Made by a program: the position numbers and the translations under genes. The notes under the pieces are model-generated. The model made no database searches. It worked only from the letters and a program-made list of their open reading frames with translations, and was not told where the DNA came from. From Acerihabitans sp035013185 (GTDB taxonomy: Bacteria; Pseudomonadota; Gammaproteobacteria; Enterobacterales; Enterobacteriaceae), in assembly GCF_035013185.1 (NCBI RefSeq), contig NZ_JAYGJO010000019.1, positions 1-64,000 of the forward strand: DNA of 64,000 nucleotides. Direction: 5' to 3'. Position 1 is the first letter of the stretch; the number at the start of each line of letters is the position of its first letter. Below are positions 7,662-16,450 of the stretch, piece by piece.

Positions 7662-10034
7662 ATGAAAACTTTAAAAAATTGGGTCTTGCAGCAACAAACG
7701 GCCAACTACATTGAACTGTTGGTGGATAATCATCATATCTTGCGATTGTATGTTCTGGAACCTACGCTGTTTCGTGTGTTGATTAAACGAAACGGTAAAT
7801 TGGCGCTCAATCGCACCTGGAGCATTGCGCCGCAGCAAGACGTGCCCTGGCAAGGGCGTGAACGTGAAAGCGTTGCAGGATTCAGCCTGCCGGACTTTCA
7901 ACTTGAACAACACACGCAAGGGTTGACCTTGAGCACTGATCTGCTGAGAGTCACGGTACATCAGCCCCTGTGGTTAGAGTGGGAATACCGTGATGCGCAG
8001 GGGCAATGGTGCATGTTAGCCTCGGACCGGCCGACTAGCGCCTATTTGCTTAGCGGCAAAGGTGAAAGTATCGCCCATTATCAGCGCCGGTTTGCCGGTG
8101 AGCATTACTACGGGCTGGGTGAAAAAACCGGCGATCTCAATCGCAGCGGCCGGCGTTTTGAGATGCGTAATCTCGATGCGATGGGGTACAACGCCGCGTC
8201 AACCGATCCGCTTTACAAACACATTCCTTTCACTATTACCCACAGTTCGTCGGTCAGCTTTGGCCTGTTTTATGACAACCTGAGCAACTGTTGGTTGGAT
8301 CTGGGCAATGAAATTGATAATTACCACCTTCCTTACCGACGCTATCAAGCTGAAGCCGGAGATGTAGATTATTACCTGTTTTTAGGCCCCCGGATTCTCG
8401 ATGTAACCAAAACAATGGTGCGCCTCACTGGGAAAACCCTGTTTGGTCCAAAATGGAGTCTAGGTTATAGCGGTTCCACTATGCATTACACCGATGCGCC
8501 TGACGCGCAGCTGCAGTTGATGAAGTTTATTGCGCTGTGCCGACAACATGAAATTCCCTGTGATTCCTTCCAACTGTCATCAGGCTATACGTCCATCAAC
8601 GATAAACGTTACGTTTTTAACTGGAATTACGACAAAATACCGCAACCACAAGCTCTGTCTCGCGCTTTTCATGCTGCCGGAATAAAACTGGCTGCCAATG
8701 TTAAGCCCTGTTTATTACAGGATCATCCGCGTTATTCGCAGGTTGCGGAACAAGGATTGTTTATCCGTAATTCAGAGGGTAATGGTCCTGAACGTTCCTG
8801 CTTTTGGGACGACGAAGGTTCACATCTGGACTTTACTAATCCTGCCGCCATTCAATGGTGGCAGGATAATGTTACCGTGCAATTACTGGAAATGGGTATT
8901 GATGCTACCTGGAATGATAATAACGAATATGAAATTTGGGACGATGATGCTCTCTGCCATGGTTTTGGCGAAGATATCCCCATTAAATATATTCGTCCAG
9001 TGATGCCATTATTAATGATGCGTGCGTCAATGGAGGCTCAGCGGCGCTTCGCACCGCAACTACGCCCCTATCTGATATCACGTTCCGGGTGCGCAGGCAT
9101 GCAACGCTACGCGCAAACATGGAGTGGGGATAATCGCACCAACTGGCAAACGCTGCGCTATAACATACGCATGGGTTTGGGAATGAGTTTGTCAGGGTTG
9201 TTCAATGTCGGCCATGACACCGGGGGATTTTCCGGCGTTAAGCCTGATGCCGAGCTTTTTGTCCGCTGGGTGCAGAACGGGGCAATGCATCCGCGTTTTA
9301 CCATTCATTCATGGAATGATGATAACACGGTAAATGAGCCGTGGATGTATCCAGCGACAACGGCGGCGATCCGGGATGTTATCGCGTTGCGCTACCGGCT
9401 ATTACCCTATTTTTATACGCTCTTATGGCAGGCATGTGCTGATGATGAACCTATGCTGCGCCCAACGTTCCTCGATCATGAGCACGATGAAACCACCTTC
9501 ACAGAAACTGATGATTTTATGTTAGGGCGCGACCTGCTGGTTGCCAGTGTGGTCGAACCGGGAGAACGACGGCGGCAGGTTTATTTACCTCAAAATAGTT
9601 ACGGCTGGTACGACTTTTATGACGGTAAATGGTACCAGGGGGGGCAGACCATTGTGCTGGACGCGCCGTTGGAACGACTGCCCTTATTGGTCCGCGCTGG
9701 CGCCGCACTACCGTTGTCTCAGCGTCTCAATTATGTTGATGCCGCACAGGATGATCAACGTGAATTAAAGCTTTTTCCGCCTAAAGGGCGTGGTGAGAGT
9801 ACGGGTATGTTGTTTGACGATGATGGCGAGACATCAGGTTGGAAGAACGATGATGCTCTTTGGTTGCACTGGGATTTGCAGTGCGATGATGAACGTATTG
9901 ATATCGTTTTTACCGTCTGCGGAAAATACCGGCCGGCGTGGAAAACCTTGGCGCTGACGCTGCCTGTGGGAGAGTGCCGGCGGTTGTTTATCAATAAGAT
10001 AGAGGCGAATATCTATCCGTTGATCACAGTATAA
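7662..10034 (+). CDS. Glycoside hydrolase family 31 (alpha-glucosidase/alpha-xylosidase type)
   Basis: About 790 residues from the ATG at 7662, chosen because AAAGGAA lies about 11 nt upstream and an open extension back to 7464 overlaps the transporter gene. GH31 retaining enzymes act on alpha-linked glucose, xylose or related sugars. The catalytic nucleophile is expected at Asp419 (DATWNDNNEYE) and the acid/base at Asp490 (TWSGDNRTNW). An N-terminal beta-sandwich (with HYYGLGEKTGDLNRSGRRF) precedes the barrel and a C-terminal beta-domain follows. No signal peptide, so cytoplasmic. The pairing with an ExuT-like transporter suggests a uronic-acid-containing disaccharide, which would be unusual for this family; exact specificity cannot be read from sequence. 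Confidence 0.9.
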   Translation: MKTLKNWVLQQQTANYIELLVDNHHILRLYVLEPTLFRVLIKRNGKLALNRTWSIAPQQDVPWQGRERESVAGFSLPDFQLEQHTQGLTLSTDLLRVTVHQPLWLEWEYRDAQGQWCMLASDRPTSAYLLSGKGESIAHYQRRFAGEHYYGLGEKTGDLNRSGRRFEMRNLDAMGYNAASTDPLYKHIPFTITHSSSVSFGLFYDNLSNCWLDLGNEIDNYHLPYRRYQAEAGDVDYYLFLGPRILDVTKTMVRLTGKTLFGPKWSLGYSGSTMHYTDAPDAQLQLMKFIALCRQHEIPCDSFQLSSGYTSINDKRYVFNWNYDKIPQPQALSRAFHAAGIKLAANVKPCLLQDHPRYSQVAEQGLFIRNSEGNGPERSCFWDDEGSHLDFTNPAAIQWWQDNVTVQLLEMGIDATWNDNNEYEIWDDDALCHGFGEDIPIKYIRPVMPLLMMRASMEAQRRFAPQLRPYLISRSGCAGMQRYAQTWSGDNRTNWQTLRYNIRMGLGMSLSGLFNVGHDTGGFSGVKPDAELFVRWVQNGAMHPRFTIHSWNDDNTVNEPWMYPATTAAIRDVIALRYRLLPYFYTLLWQACADDEPMLRPTFLDHEHDETTFTETDDFMLGRDLLVASVVEPGERRRQVYLPQNSYGWYDFYDGKWYQGGQTIVLDAPLERLPLLVRAGAALPLSQRLNYVDAAQDDQRELKLFPPKGRGESTGMLFDDDGETSGWKNDDALWLHWDLQCDDERIDIVFTVCGKYRPAWKTLALTLPVGECRRLFINKIEANIYPLITV

Positions 10035-10616
10035 CATCGGCCACATTGGTCTAAATTGCAAAGAAGTCAGCCCAGGTTGTCTGCGGCCCATGGTCATAAC
10101 CCATGGGCCGCGTTCTTGGGCAAGTCAAAGATTCAGGTGGTACTTTGCCAATAATACCCCAAGGCTAACACGAGCATTTTTATTCCATATCCTGCGTCAC
10201 AAGCCATGCCATGGTGATATTATCGTTCCTTATGGTTTACTCCGATATCCCTATTTTGTTTCAATCATGCTGTCCGTTGTCTCCCATGGTTGTCGGCACC
10301 ACGTTAAGACCGGCTGGACGACAGTAAGCAGGTGCAGCGCTGAGTGCAGCAAAATAGCGTTAGAATTGCGTAAAAAATATGCAACAAAATATGACTAACA
10401 ACACATCATGTCATATTATTATCTGTTGTTACGCCGGTGAATGAGGCTTCTCATACCAAATCTAACGCCTCACGAACACATGTAGTTAACCCAGCTTCAA
10501 TTTTCTTCCGCACTATGCATAAAAAAAACACAAATAATTGAGATCCAAATCATAAACTTATGAAAATTTTGCTGCAAAACGCAAACTGACCTGTTTATTT
10601 AAAAAAATTAAAACAA

Positions 10617-10638
10617 CGTTTCTATCTTGATCACACTT
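10617..10638. promoter_or_regulatory. Candidate CRP site
   Basis: The right half GATCACA matches the CRP consensus fully, but the left half (TTCTA where TGTGA is expected) matches at only three of five positions. In Dickeya the tog genes are activated by CRP and repressed by KdgR, so a site about 40-60 bp upstream of the KdgR-like box is plausible. This is a by-eye call. Confidence 0.3.
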
Positions 10639-10678
10639 TTATCAAGTGGTCGATGACGGATGCTAAAATAAAACTTAT

Positions 10679-10698
10679 ATTGAAACAATATTCCATTT
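10679..10698. promoter_or_regulatory. Candidate KdgR operator upstream of togM
   Basis: ATTGAAACAATATTCCATTT shares the 11-base core ATTGAAACAAT with the stronger box upstream of ogl (read on the other strand), and fits the general KdgR shape of AAA and TTT-like half-sites about 6 bases apart, with a weaker right arm. KdgR represses pectin genes until 2-keto-3-deoxygluconate accumulates. It lies about 260 bp before togM and just upstream of the structured leader. Confidence 0.5.
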
Positions 10699-10722
10699 GC
10701 TTGAAGTCGGAAGTGAGTTTTG

Positions 10723-10865
10723 GTCAGCACACTGGTGGCAACGACAGGCGATCCGGCCAGCAGGTTCGAGTAAGTGCTACTCCCGGGTAAATCGGTGGGT
10801 TACTTAAGCGAAGGGCTGAAATCACAAGGGTCTGGGTGGGGGTAGAACCCACTAAAAGTGCTGGC
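10723..10865 (+). ncRNA. Candidate structured leader RNA of the tog operon
   Basis: Three helices are visible. An outer stem pairs GTCAGCAC (10723-10730) with GTGCTGGC (10858-10865): 8 bp with one G-U. A hairpin pairs GAGTA (10768-10772) with TACTC (10778-10782) over a 5-nt loop. A third pairs GTGGGTT (10795-10801) with AACCCAC (10846-10852), enclosing a purine-rich 44-nt loop. A weaker CTGGT/GCCAG pairing lies near 10732-10760. The arrangement (closing stem plus inner stems) resembles a multi-branch regulatory RNA. It matches no riboswitch class I know, has no protein-coding potential, and sits between the putative promoter and togM. It could be a leader element, a small RNA or chance folding. 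Confidence 0.35.
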
Positions 10866-10958
10866 ACGGTGGTGGGATGTTAAGTGTAGCAATGCTGTTA
10901 ATGAGTTTTTTATTTGTGTAAACGAGTTCATTTCATGTAGTTAAAATAGGTAAGCGTG

Positions 10959-11849
10959 ATGAATGAGAATCGAATGTTGGGGTTAGCCTATATATCACCC
11001 TATATCATAGGGCTGCTAGTGTTTACGGCTTTCCCTTTTGTATCATCGTTTTTTCTGAGTTTTACCGACTATGACCTAATGAATCCGCCGGTATTCAACG
11101 GGATAGAAAATTATCGTCATATGTTGTTAGAAGATGACCTGTTCTGGACATCAATGTGGGTAACGTTTGCCTATGTTTTCCTGACAATTCCGCTAAAGCT
11201 GGCCTTTGCCCTGGGTATAGCTTTTGTGCTTAATTTTAAATTGCGCGGTATCGGTCTTTTCCGCACGGCTTTTTATATCCCTTCAATACTAGGCAGTAGC
11301 GTGGCGATTGCCGTGTTATGGCGTGCCTTGTTTGCCATTGATGGGTTGTTAAATGGCTTTATTGGCGTATTAGGTTTTGACCCGGTTAATTGGCTTGGCG
11401 AGCCAGCTCTGGCGTTGACCTCTGTGACGTTGCTTCGAGTATGGCAGTTTGGTTCCGCCATGGTCATTTTTTTGGCAGCATTGCAAAATGTGCCGCAATC
11501 GCAATATGAAGCGGCGATGATCGATGGTGCCTCCAAATGGCAAATGTTTATGAAGGTCACGGTTCCACTGATTACCCCGGTGATTTTCTTTAACTTTATC
11601 ATGCAGACTACACAAGCGTTTCAGGAATTTACGGCACCCTATGTGATTACCGGTGGTGGGCCGACGCACTATACTTATCTCTTCTCGTTATATATATACG
11701 ATACGGCGTTTAAGTACTTCGATATGGGTTATGGTGCCGCGCTGGCGTGGATATTATTCTTGGTGGTTGCGGTGTTTGCCTCTGTTGCTTTTAAATCCTC
11801 CAAATACTGGGTTTTCTACTCTGCCGATAAGGGAGGGAAAAATGAGTGA
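10959..11849 (+). CDS. togM: Oligogalacturonide ABC transporter permease TogM
   Basis: About 296 residues, a MalF-type inner-membrane permease with six helices, the length known for Dickeya TogM. The N-terminal helix is followed by FFLSFTDYDLMNPP, and the EAA loop that docks the ATPase reads EAAMIDGASKWQMFMKVTVPLITP. With TogN it forms the channel through which oligogalacturonides cross the inner membrane. The ATG at 10959 (AGG 8 nt upstream) is preferred over the GTG at 10956. It overlaps togN by 8 nt, so the two are translationally coupled. The assignment rests on gene order (M-N-A-B followed by kdgM and ogl) and resemblance. Confidence 0.88.
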   Translation: MNENRMLGLAYISPYIIGLLVFTAFPFVSSFFLSFTDYDLMNPPVFNGIENYRHMLLEDDLFWTSMWVTFAYVFLTIPLKLAFALGIAFVLNFKLRGIGLFRTAFYIPSILGSSVAIAVLWRALFAIDGLLNGFIGVLGFDPVNWLGEPALALTSVTLLRVWQFGSAMVIFLAALQNVPQSQYEAAMIDGASKWQMFMKVTVPLITPVIFFNFIMQTTQAFQEFTAPYVITGGGPTHYTYLFSLYIYDTAFKYFDMGYGAALAWILFLVVAVFASVAFKSSKYWVFYSADKGGKNE

Positions 11850-12759
11850 TATACAACATAATATAAATAATAAAGCAGCCAGGGTGGATGGCGACGCGGA
11901 AATGGAAATCAAACGTACGCTGCGCAAAGAAAAAATCAATGCGTTGATACGCTATATTATACTGATTGTTGTCGGGTTGATGATGCTTTATCCATTGTTG
12001 TGGATGTTCTCAGCAGCATTTAAACCTAATAACGAAATTTTTACTACTCTAGGATTGTGGCCTCAGCATGGTACTCGCGAAGGTTTTGTGAACGGTTGGA
12101 AGACCGGTACCGAATACAATTTCGGCCACTATATGGTAAATACGTTTAAATACGTCATACCCAAGGTATTGCTGACCATTATTTCCTCTACCATAGTGGC
12201 TTATGGTTTTGCGCGGTTTGAAATTCCCTGGAAGAAATTCTGGTTTACTACGCTGATTACCACCATGCTATTACCCAGTACGGTATTGCTTATCCCGCAG
12301 TACATTATGTTCCGGGAAATGGGAATGCTTAATAGCTATCTGCCGCTGTATTTGCCATTAGCATTTGCTACTCAGGGGTTCTTTGTCTTTATGCTGATTC
12401 AGTTTTTACGCGGTGTACCTCGGGATATGGAGGAAGCAGCACAAATCGATGGTTGTAATTCATTTCAGGTATTGTGGTATGTGGTCGTGCCAATTTTAAA
12501 ACCGGCGATTATTTCAGTAGCGTTATTCCAGTTTATGTGGTCCATGAACGACTTTATCGGGCCGCTGATCTATGTTTACAGCGTCGATAAATATCCCATC
12601 GCACTGGCCCTTAAAATGTCAATCGATGTCACTGAAGGGGCTCCTTGGAATGAAATTCTGGCGATGGCCAGCATCTCAATCATGCCATCTATCATTGTTT
12701 TCTTCCTGGCCCAGCGCTACTTCGTACAGGGTGTCACCAGCAGCGGAATTAAAGGTTAA
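11842..12759 (+). CDS. togN: Oligogalacturonide ABC transporter permease TogN
   Basis: About 305 residues from the ATG at 11842, preceded by GGGAGG; an upstream in-frame extension inside togM is rejected. A MalG-type permease with a hydrophilic N-terminal 35 residues, six helices, and the ATPase-docking loop EAAQIDGCNSFQVLWYVVVPIL. It partners TogM. The MalG-type end FFLAQRYFVQGVTSSGIKG is present. It is followed 13 nt later by togA. Confidence 0.88.
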   Translation: MSDIQHNINNKAARVDGDAEMEIKRTLRKEKINALIRYIILIVVGLMMLYPLLWMFSAAFKPNNEIFTTLGLWPQHGTREGFVNGWKTGTEYNFGHYMVNTFKYVIPKVLLTIISSTIVAYGFARFEIPWKKFWFTTLITTMLLPSTVLLIPQYIMFREMGMLNSYLPLYLPLAFATQGFFVFMLIQFLRGVPRDMEEAAQIDGCNSFQVLWYVVVPILKPAIISVALFQFMWSMNDFIGPLIYVYSVDKYPIALALKMSIDVTEGAPWNEILAMASISIMPSIIVFFLAQRYFVQGVTSSGIKG

Positions 12760-12772
12760 TTGAGGTTATATC

Positions 12773-13900
12773 ATGGCTGAGGTTATTTTTAGTAAATTAG
12801 GAAAAGTGTACTCCAACGGATTCAGGGCAGTACATGGCATCGATTTGACCATTCGCGATGGTGAGTTCATGGTGATCGTAGGCCCGTCTGGCTGCGCTAA
12901 GTCCACCACGTTACGTATGTTGGCCGGTCTTGAAACCATCAGTGACGGTGAAGTGCGTATCGGTGAGCGGGTCGTGAATAACCTGGCGCCAAAATCTCGT
13001 GGCATCGCGATGGTATTTCAAAATTATGCTTTATACCCTCATATGACGGTGCGAGAAAATTTGGCGTTCGGCCTTAAATTAAGTCGCTTGCCCAAAAAAG
13101 AGATTGAAGAACAGGTCGCTGAGGCGGCGAAAATACTCGAACTCGACGATCTGCTCGATCGTTTACCGCGTCAGCTTTCCGGCGGTCAGGCTCAGCGTGT
13201 CGCGGTTGGCCGTGCCATTGTAAAAAAACCCGATGTTTTTCTTTTTGACGAACCCTTGTCCAATTTGGATGCCAAGCTGCGTGCCTCAATGCGGATCCGC
13301 ATTTCTGATTTGCATAAACATCTGAAAAGCAGCGGCAAGGCGGCGACCACCGTATATGTCACTCACGATCAGACGGAAGCCATGACCATGGGGGATCGTA
13401 TCTGCGTGATGAAACTGGGCCATATCATGCAGGTTGATACGCCGGATAATCTTTATCACTATCCGGCCAATATGTTTGTCGCCGGATTTATCGGTTCACC
13501 GGAAATGAATATCAAACCCAGCACACTTAAGAAAACCGCAGGGCAAATCGGCCTGACGGTAGGGCACTATGTGTTGATATTAAGCCCAGAACAGCAAACC
13601 AAAGTGGAGTCCTATTGCGGACAGCAGGTCTTCTTTGGTGTGCGGCCGGAGTTTATTCATGTGTCGTTGACGCCGTTTGCCGAAAATCATTCTCAAGGTG
13701 AACTCGTCCGCATGGAGAATATGGGACATGAGTTCTTCTTGTACATTAAAGTTGATGATTTTGAATTGACCTGCCGTTTGCCGTCCGATGAAGCGCAGGC
13801 CATCATCAGCGAAGGTTTACACCAGACGGTGTATTTCCAGTTCGATATGGATAAATGCCATATTTTTGATGCAAAAACAGAAAAAAATATCTCTCTCTAA
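12773..13900 (+). CDS. togA: Oligogalacturonide ABC transporter ATPase TogA
   Basis: A 375-residue MalK/UgpC-type ATPase. Residues about 1-235 are the nucleotide-binding domain: Walker A GPSGCAKSTT (Ala where MalK has Gly), Q-loop VFQNYALYPHMT, signature LSGGQAQRVAVGRAI, Walker B VFLFDEPLSNLDAKLR and the switch His in YVTHDQTEAMTMGDRI. The C-terminal third is the OB-fold regulatory domain with FFGVRPEFIHVS. It energises import through TogMN. GAGG precedes the ATG by about 8 nt. A second, very similar ATPase gene lies at 25.1-26.3 kb. Confidence 0.9.
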   Translation: MAEVIFSKLGKVYSNGFRAVHGIDLTIRDGEFMVIVGPSGCAKSTTLRMLAGLETISDGEVRIGERVVNNLAPKSRGIAMVFQNYALYPHMTVRENLAFGLKLSRLPKKEIEEQVAEAAKILELDDLLDRLPRQLSGGQAQRVAVGRAIVKKPDVFLFDEPLSNLDAKLRASMRIRISDLHKHLKSSGKAATTVYVTHDQTEAMTMGDRICVMKLGHIMQVDTPDNLYHYPANMFVAGFIGSPEMNIKPSTLKKTAGQIGLTVGHYVLILSPEQQTKVESYCGQQVFFGVRPEFIHVSLTPFAENHSQGELVRMENMGHEFFLYIKVDDFELTCRLPSDEAQAIISEGLHQTVYFQFDMDKCHIFDAKTEKNISL

Positions 13901-13914
13901 CAGGAGTAGTACTA

Positions 13915-15201
13915 ATGAAAAAAGCAATCCTAACGACACTGATTGCCTCTGCGATGGTTTTCTCGTGTCAGTCCATGGCACAGGATCAGGTCAATCTGCG
14001 CATGTCATGGTGGGGAGGCAATGGTCGCCACCAAGTGACACTGAAAGCGCTTGATGAATTCCACAAGCTTTATCCTAATATCAATGTTAAAGCCGAGTAT
14101 ACCGGCTGGGATGGGCATCTTTCCCGCCTGACCACACAGATTGCAGGCAATACCGAGCCAGATGTGATGCAAACCAACTGGAATTGGTTGCCGATTTTTT
14201 CCAAAGATGGGAATGGGTTCTATGATCTTTATAAGGTCAAGGATAGCCTGGACCTAGGGCAGTTTGCTCCTAAAGAATTGCAGCAAACTACGGTAAATGG
14301 CAAATTGAATGGTATTCCTATTTCGGTGACCGCTCGGGTATTTTATTTTAATGACCAGACCTGGGCCAAGTCAGGATTAAGTTATCCCAATACCTGGGAC
14401 CAGTTGATTTCCGCCGGTGACGTGTTTAAGAAAAAACTGGGTGAAGAATACTATCCTATTATTCTTGAGCATCAAGATACCTTGGCACTATTGCGCTCTT
14501 ATATGACACAGAAATATAATACGCAGGCGGTTGATGAAAAACATAAAAAATTCGCCTACAGCGAGAAACAATGGGTAGAGCTTTTTACCTTGTATAAAAA
14601 AATGGTTGACAGTCATGTGATGCCGTCTACCAAATATTATGCCTCATTTGGCAAAAGCAATATGTATGAAATGAAACCCTGGATCAATGGTGAGTGGGGG
14701 GGAACTTATATGTGGAATTCCACCATCACCAAGTATTCGGATAATTTGACCAAACCCGCCAAGCTGGTGCTCGGGCCTTATCCGATGTTGCCGGGTGCGA
14801 AAGATGCTGGACTGTTTTTCAAACCAGCACAAATGCTATCAATTGGGAAATCTACCAAACACCCGAAAGAAAGTGCCATGCTGATTAACTTTTTGCTAAA
14901 CAGCAAAGAAGGTATCGATGCACTTGGCCTGGAACGTGGCGTACCTTTAAGCGCTGCAGCGGTTAAGCAGTTGCGGGCCAGTGGGGTTATCAAAGATGAA
15001 GATCCCGCAGTGTCTGGGCTGAACCTTGCATTAAGTTTGCCACATGAAATGAAAACATCACCTTATTTTGACGATCCACAAATCGTGTCATTATTCGGAG
15101 ACGTGTTGCAATCAATCGATTATGGACAAAAAAGTGTTGCCGAGGCGGCAGAATATTTCAATAAACAGGGGGACCGTATACTCAAACGCGCAATGAGATG
15201 A
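13915..15201 (+). CDS. togB: Oligogalacturonide-binding protein TogB
   Basis: A 428-residue periplasmic solute-binding protein of the family 1 (MalE-like) type. A standard Sec signal peptide ends near SMA-QDQVNL. The mature N-terminus RMSWWGGNGRHQVTLKALDEF and the internal TEPDVMQTNWNWLPIF are typical of the TogB/uronide-binder group. It captures oligogalacturonides that entered through KdgM and delivers them to TogMNA; in Dickeya TogB is also linked to chemotaxis toward these oligomers. AGGAG lies 9 nt before the ATG. It is the last gene of the tight togMNAB run; kdgM follows after 266 bases. Confidence 0.9.
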   Translation: MKKAILTTLIASAMVFSCQSMAQDQVNLRMSWWGGNGRHQVTLKALDEFHKLYPNINVKAEYTGWDGHLSRLTTQIAGNTEPDVMQTNWNWLPIFSKDGNGFYDLYKVKDSLDLGQFAPKELQQTTVNGKLNGIPISVTARVFYFNDQTWAKSGLSYPNTWDQLISAGDVFKKKLGEEYYPIILEHQDTLALLRSYMTQKYNTQAVDEKHKKFAYSEKQWVELFTLYKKMVDSHVMPSTKYYASFGKSNMYEMKPWINGEWGGTYMWNSTITKYSDNLTKPAKLVLGPYPMLPGAKDAGLFFKPAQMLSIGKSTKHPKESAMLINFLLNSKEGIDALGLERGVPLSAAAVKQLRASGVIKDEDPAVSGLNLALSLPHEMKTSPYFDDPQIVSLFGDVLQSIDYGQKSVAEAAEYFNKQGDRILKRAMR

Positions 15202-15467
15202 TGAAGTAAAACGAAAAATGTATATTATATTGTATGAACCTATGTTGCCATTAGCGCAATAGTGGGAAAATACAGGGTGATGATAAAATTATTTTATGTT
15301 TGTTTAATTTATTCAATGCCAGATATATACTTCATGAAAAATTTTATTGAATAATAACGTCCTTATAAAGAGACGTTCAATAAAGCAACAGGACGCTATA
15401 GTCATATCTATGGCGTACCTGAATGCACATAGTTTTTTTGACCAATTAATAACTCTGGGATATCAAA

Positions 15468-16166
15468 ATGAAATTAAAAGTTACGATTCTGGCCGTGGCC
15501 TGTGCCATGAGTTTTAGTGCCGCTGCAACCACAATTGATTATCGGCATGAGATGAAGGATACCAGTAAGTCAGATCATAAAGATCGTTTGTCGATTTCCA
15601 ATCGATTTGCCAATGGTTTTGGCTTGTCACTGGAAGGTAAATGGCGCCAACACAGTTCTGACTCTACACCTAATAAACCCTACCATGAACAGACCAGTGA
15701 CGGTACGGAAGTCGTGGCCAGTTATGTGTATAAATTCAACGACACCTTCCAACTGGAACCCGGCTTTTCGTTAGAATCTTCCTCTGAATCCAATAATTAT
15801 CGACCTTATTTACGAGGCAAGGTTAATATTACCAACGATCTTTCTGCCTCATTACGTTATCGCCCCTATTTTAAACGCAACCAGCCTAGTGAAACTAAAA
15901 CTGATGAAAAGGGTTATGCACTGACTGCGGACCTTGGTTATAAATTCTTAAAAAATTATTCAGTGACCTATGAAGTGGAATATAAACGTTCAGAGGACGA
16001 AATTTTATCCAATAAAGAAAAGTATGACTGGACCCACGATGTCAAACTAGCCTATAAGTGGGATAAAAATTGGACACCTTATGTTCAGGTCGGTAATGTT
16101 TCCGGCAGTAAAACCACGGATGAACGCCAGACTCGTTTCCGGGCAGGTGTACAATATAGTTTCTAA
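15468..16166 (+). CDS. kdgM: Oligogalacturonate-specific porin KdgM
   Basis: A 232-residue outer-membrane beta-barrel with a signal peptide ending near SAAA-TTIDYRHEM. The mature start TIDYRHEMKDTSKSDHKDRL, the repeated short beta-strands rich in Tyr, Arg and Lys (NYRPYLRGKVNITND, RYRPYFKRNQ) and the end RFRAGVQYSF match KdgM closely, including the terminal Phe needed for barrel assembly. It forms a small monomeric channel for acidic oligogalacturonides. It lies downstream of togB with its own 266-base leader, in which no convincing KdgR box was found, and is followed by a clear terminator. Confidence 0.93.
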   Translation: MKLKVTILAVACAMSFSAAATTIDYRHEMKDTSKSDHKDRLSISNRFANGFGLSLEGKWRQHSSDSTPNKPYHEQTSDGTEVVASYVYKFNDTFQLEPGFSLESSSESNNYRPYLRGKVNITNDLSASLRYRPYFKRNQPSETKTDEKGYALTADLGYKFLKNYSVTYEVEYKRSEDEILSNKEKYDWTHDVKLAYKWDKNWTPYVQVGNVSGSKTTDERQTRFRAGVQYSF

Positions 16167-16216
16167 TGGAATAAACCTAATCGGGTATTAACTGAATCTT
16201 AATTGTCAATATACCA

Positions 16217-16254
16217 GGGAAACGGCTGTCATCGGTGCAGCCTTTCCCTTTTTT
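16217..16254 (+). terminator. Rho-independent terminator after kdgM
   Basis: GGGAAA at 16217 pairs with TTTCCC, and GGCTG with CAGCC inside it (one bulged C), followed directly by a run of T. A classical intrinsic terminator about 50 bases after the kdgM stop. Confidence 0.85.
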
Positions 16255-16360
16255 ACTATTTCGAGGTACTGCTTTTTTTCGCGCAGTGATGTGAAGCATA
16301 ATAATGAGCAGAGCATGACAACGGGTGTTGTATGGACCTGGATTGTGGGTACGTTACCCA

Positions 16361-16395
16361 GCGGTATGCGGTATGCGGTATGCGGTATGCGGTAT
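16361..16395. repeat. Tandem heptamer, 5 x GCGGTAT
   Basis: Five perfect head-to-tail copies of GCGGTAT lie between the converging ends of kdgM and ogl. A 7-bp unit outside a gene is a likely slipped-strand variable-number locus. About 25 bases on, CCTGCCGG and CCGGCAGG form an 8-bp hairpin near the ogl stop that may be the ogl 3' structure. Confidence 0.9.
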
Positions 16396-16450
16396 TGTAT
16401 CGAGCCTGCCGGACACTATCGTCGCCGGCAGGCCTGTTTAACGTGGGGGA

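Larger units (their letters stand above)
10035..10955. other. Long intergenic leader region before togM
   Basis: A 920-base gap. The first half holds no believable gene; the frame at 10090-10398 has no recognisable product. The stretch 10500-10720 is AT-rich and promoter-like, with candidate CRP and KdgR sites. From 10723 to 10865 base composition changes abruptly to G-rich and several nested helices can be drawn. TogM begins about 90 bases later. Confidence 0.6.

Noticed and set aside
10090..10398. 102-codon open frame in the tog upstream region
   Set aside because: No recognisable motif, no ribosome-binding site, and composition typical of non-coding DNA.
16361..16395. CRISPR-like repeat
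   Set aside because: Units are 7 bp and directly adjacent without spacers; the same holds for the GGTC array at 33065 and the 15-bp array at 34056. No cas gene is present.
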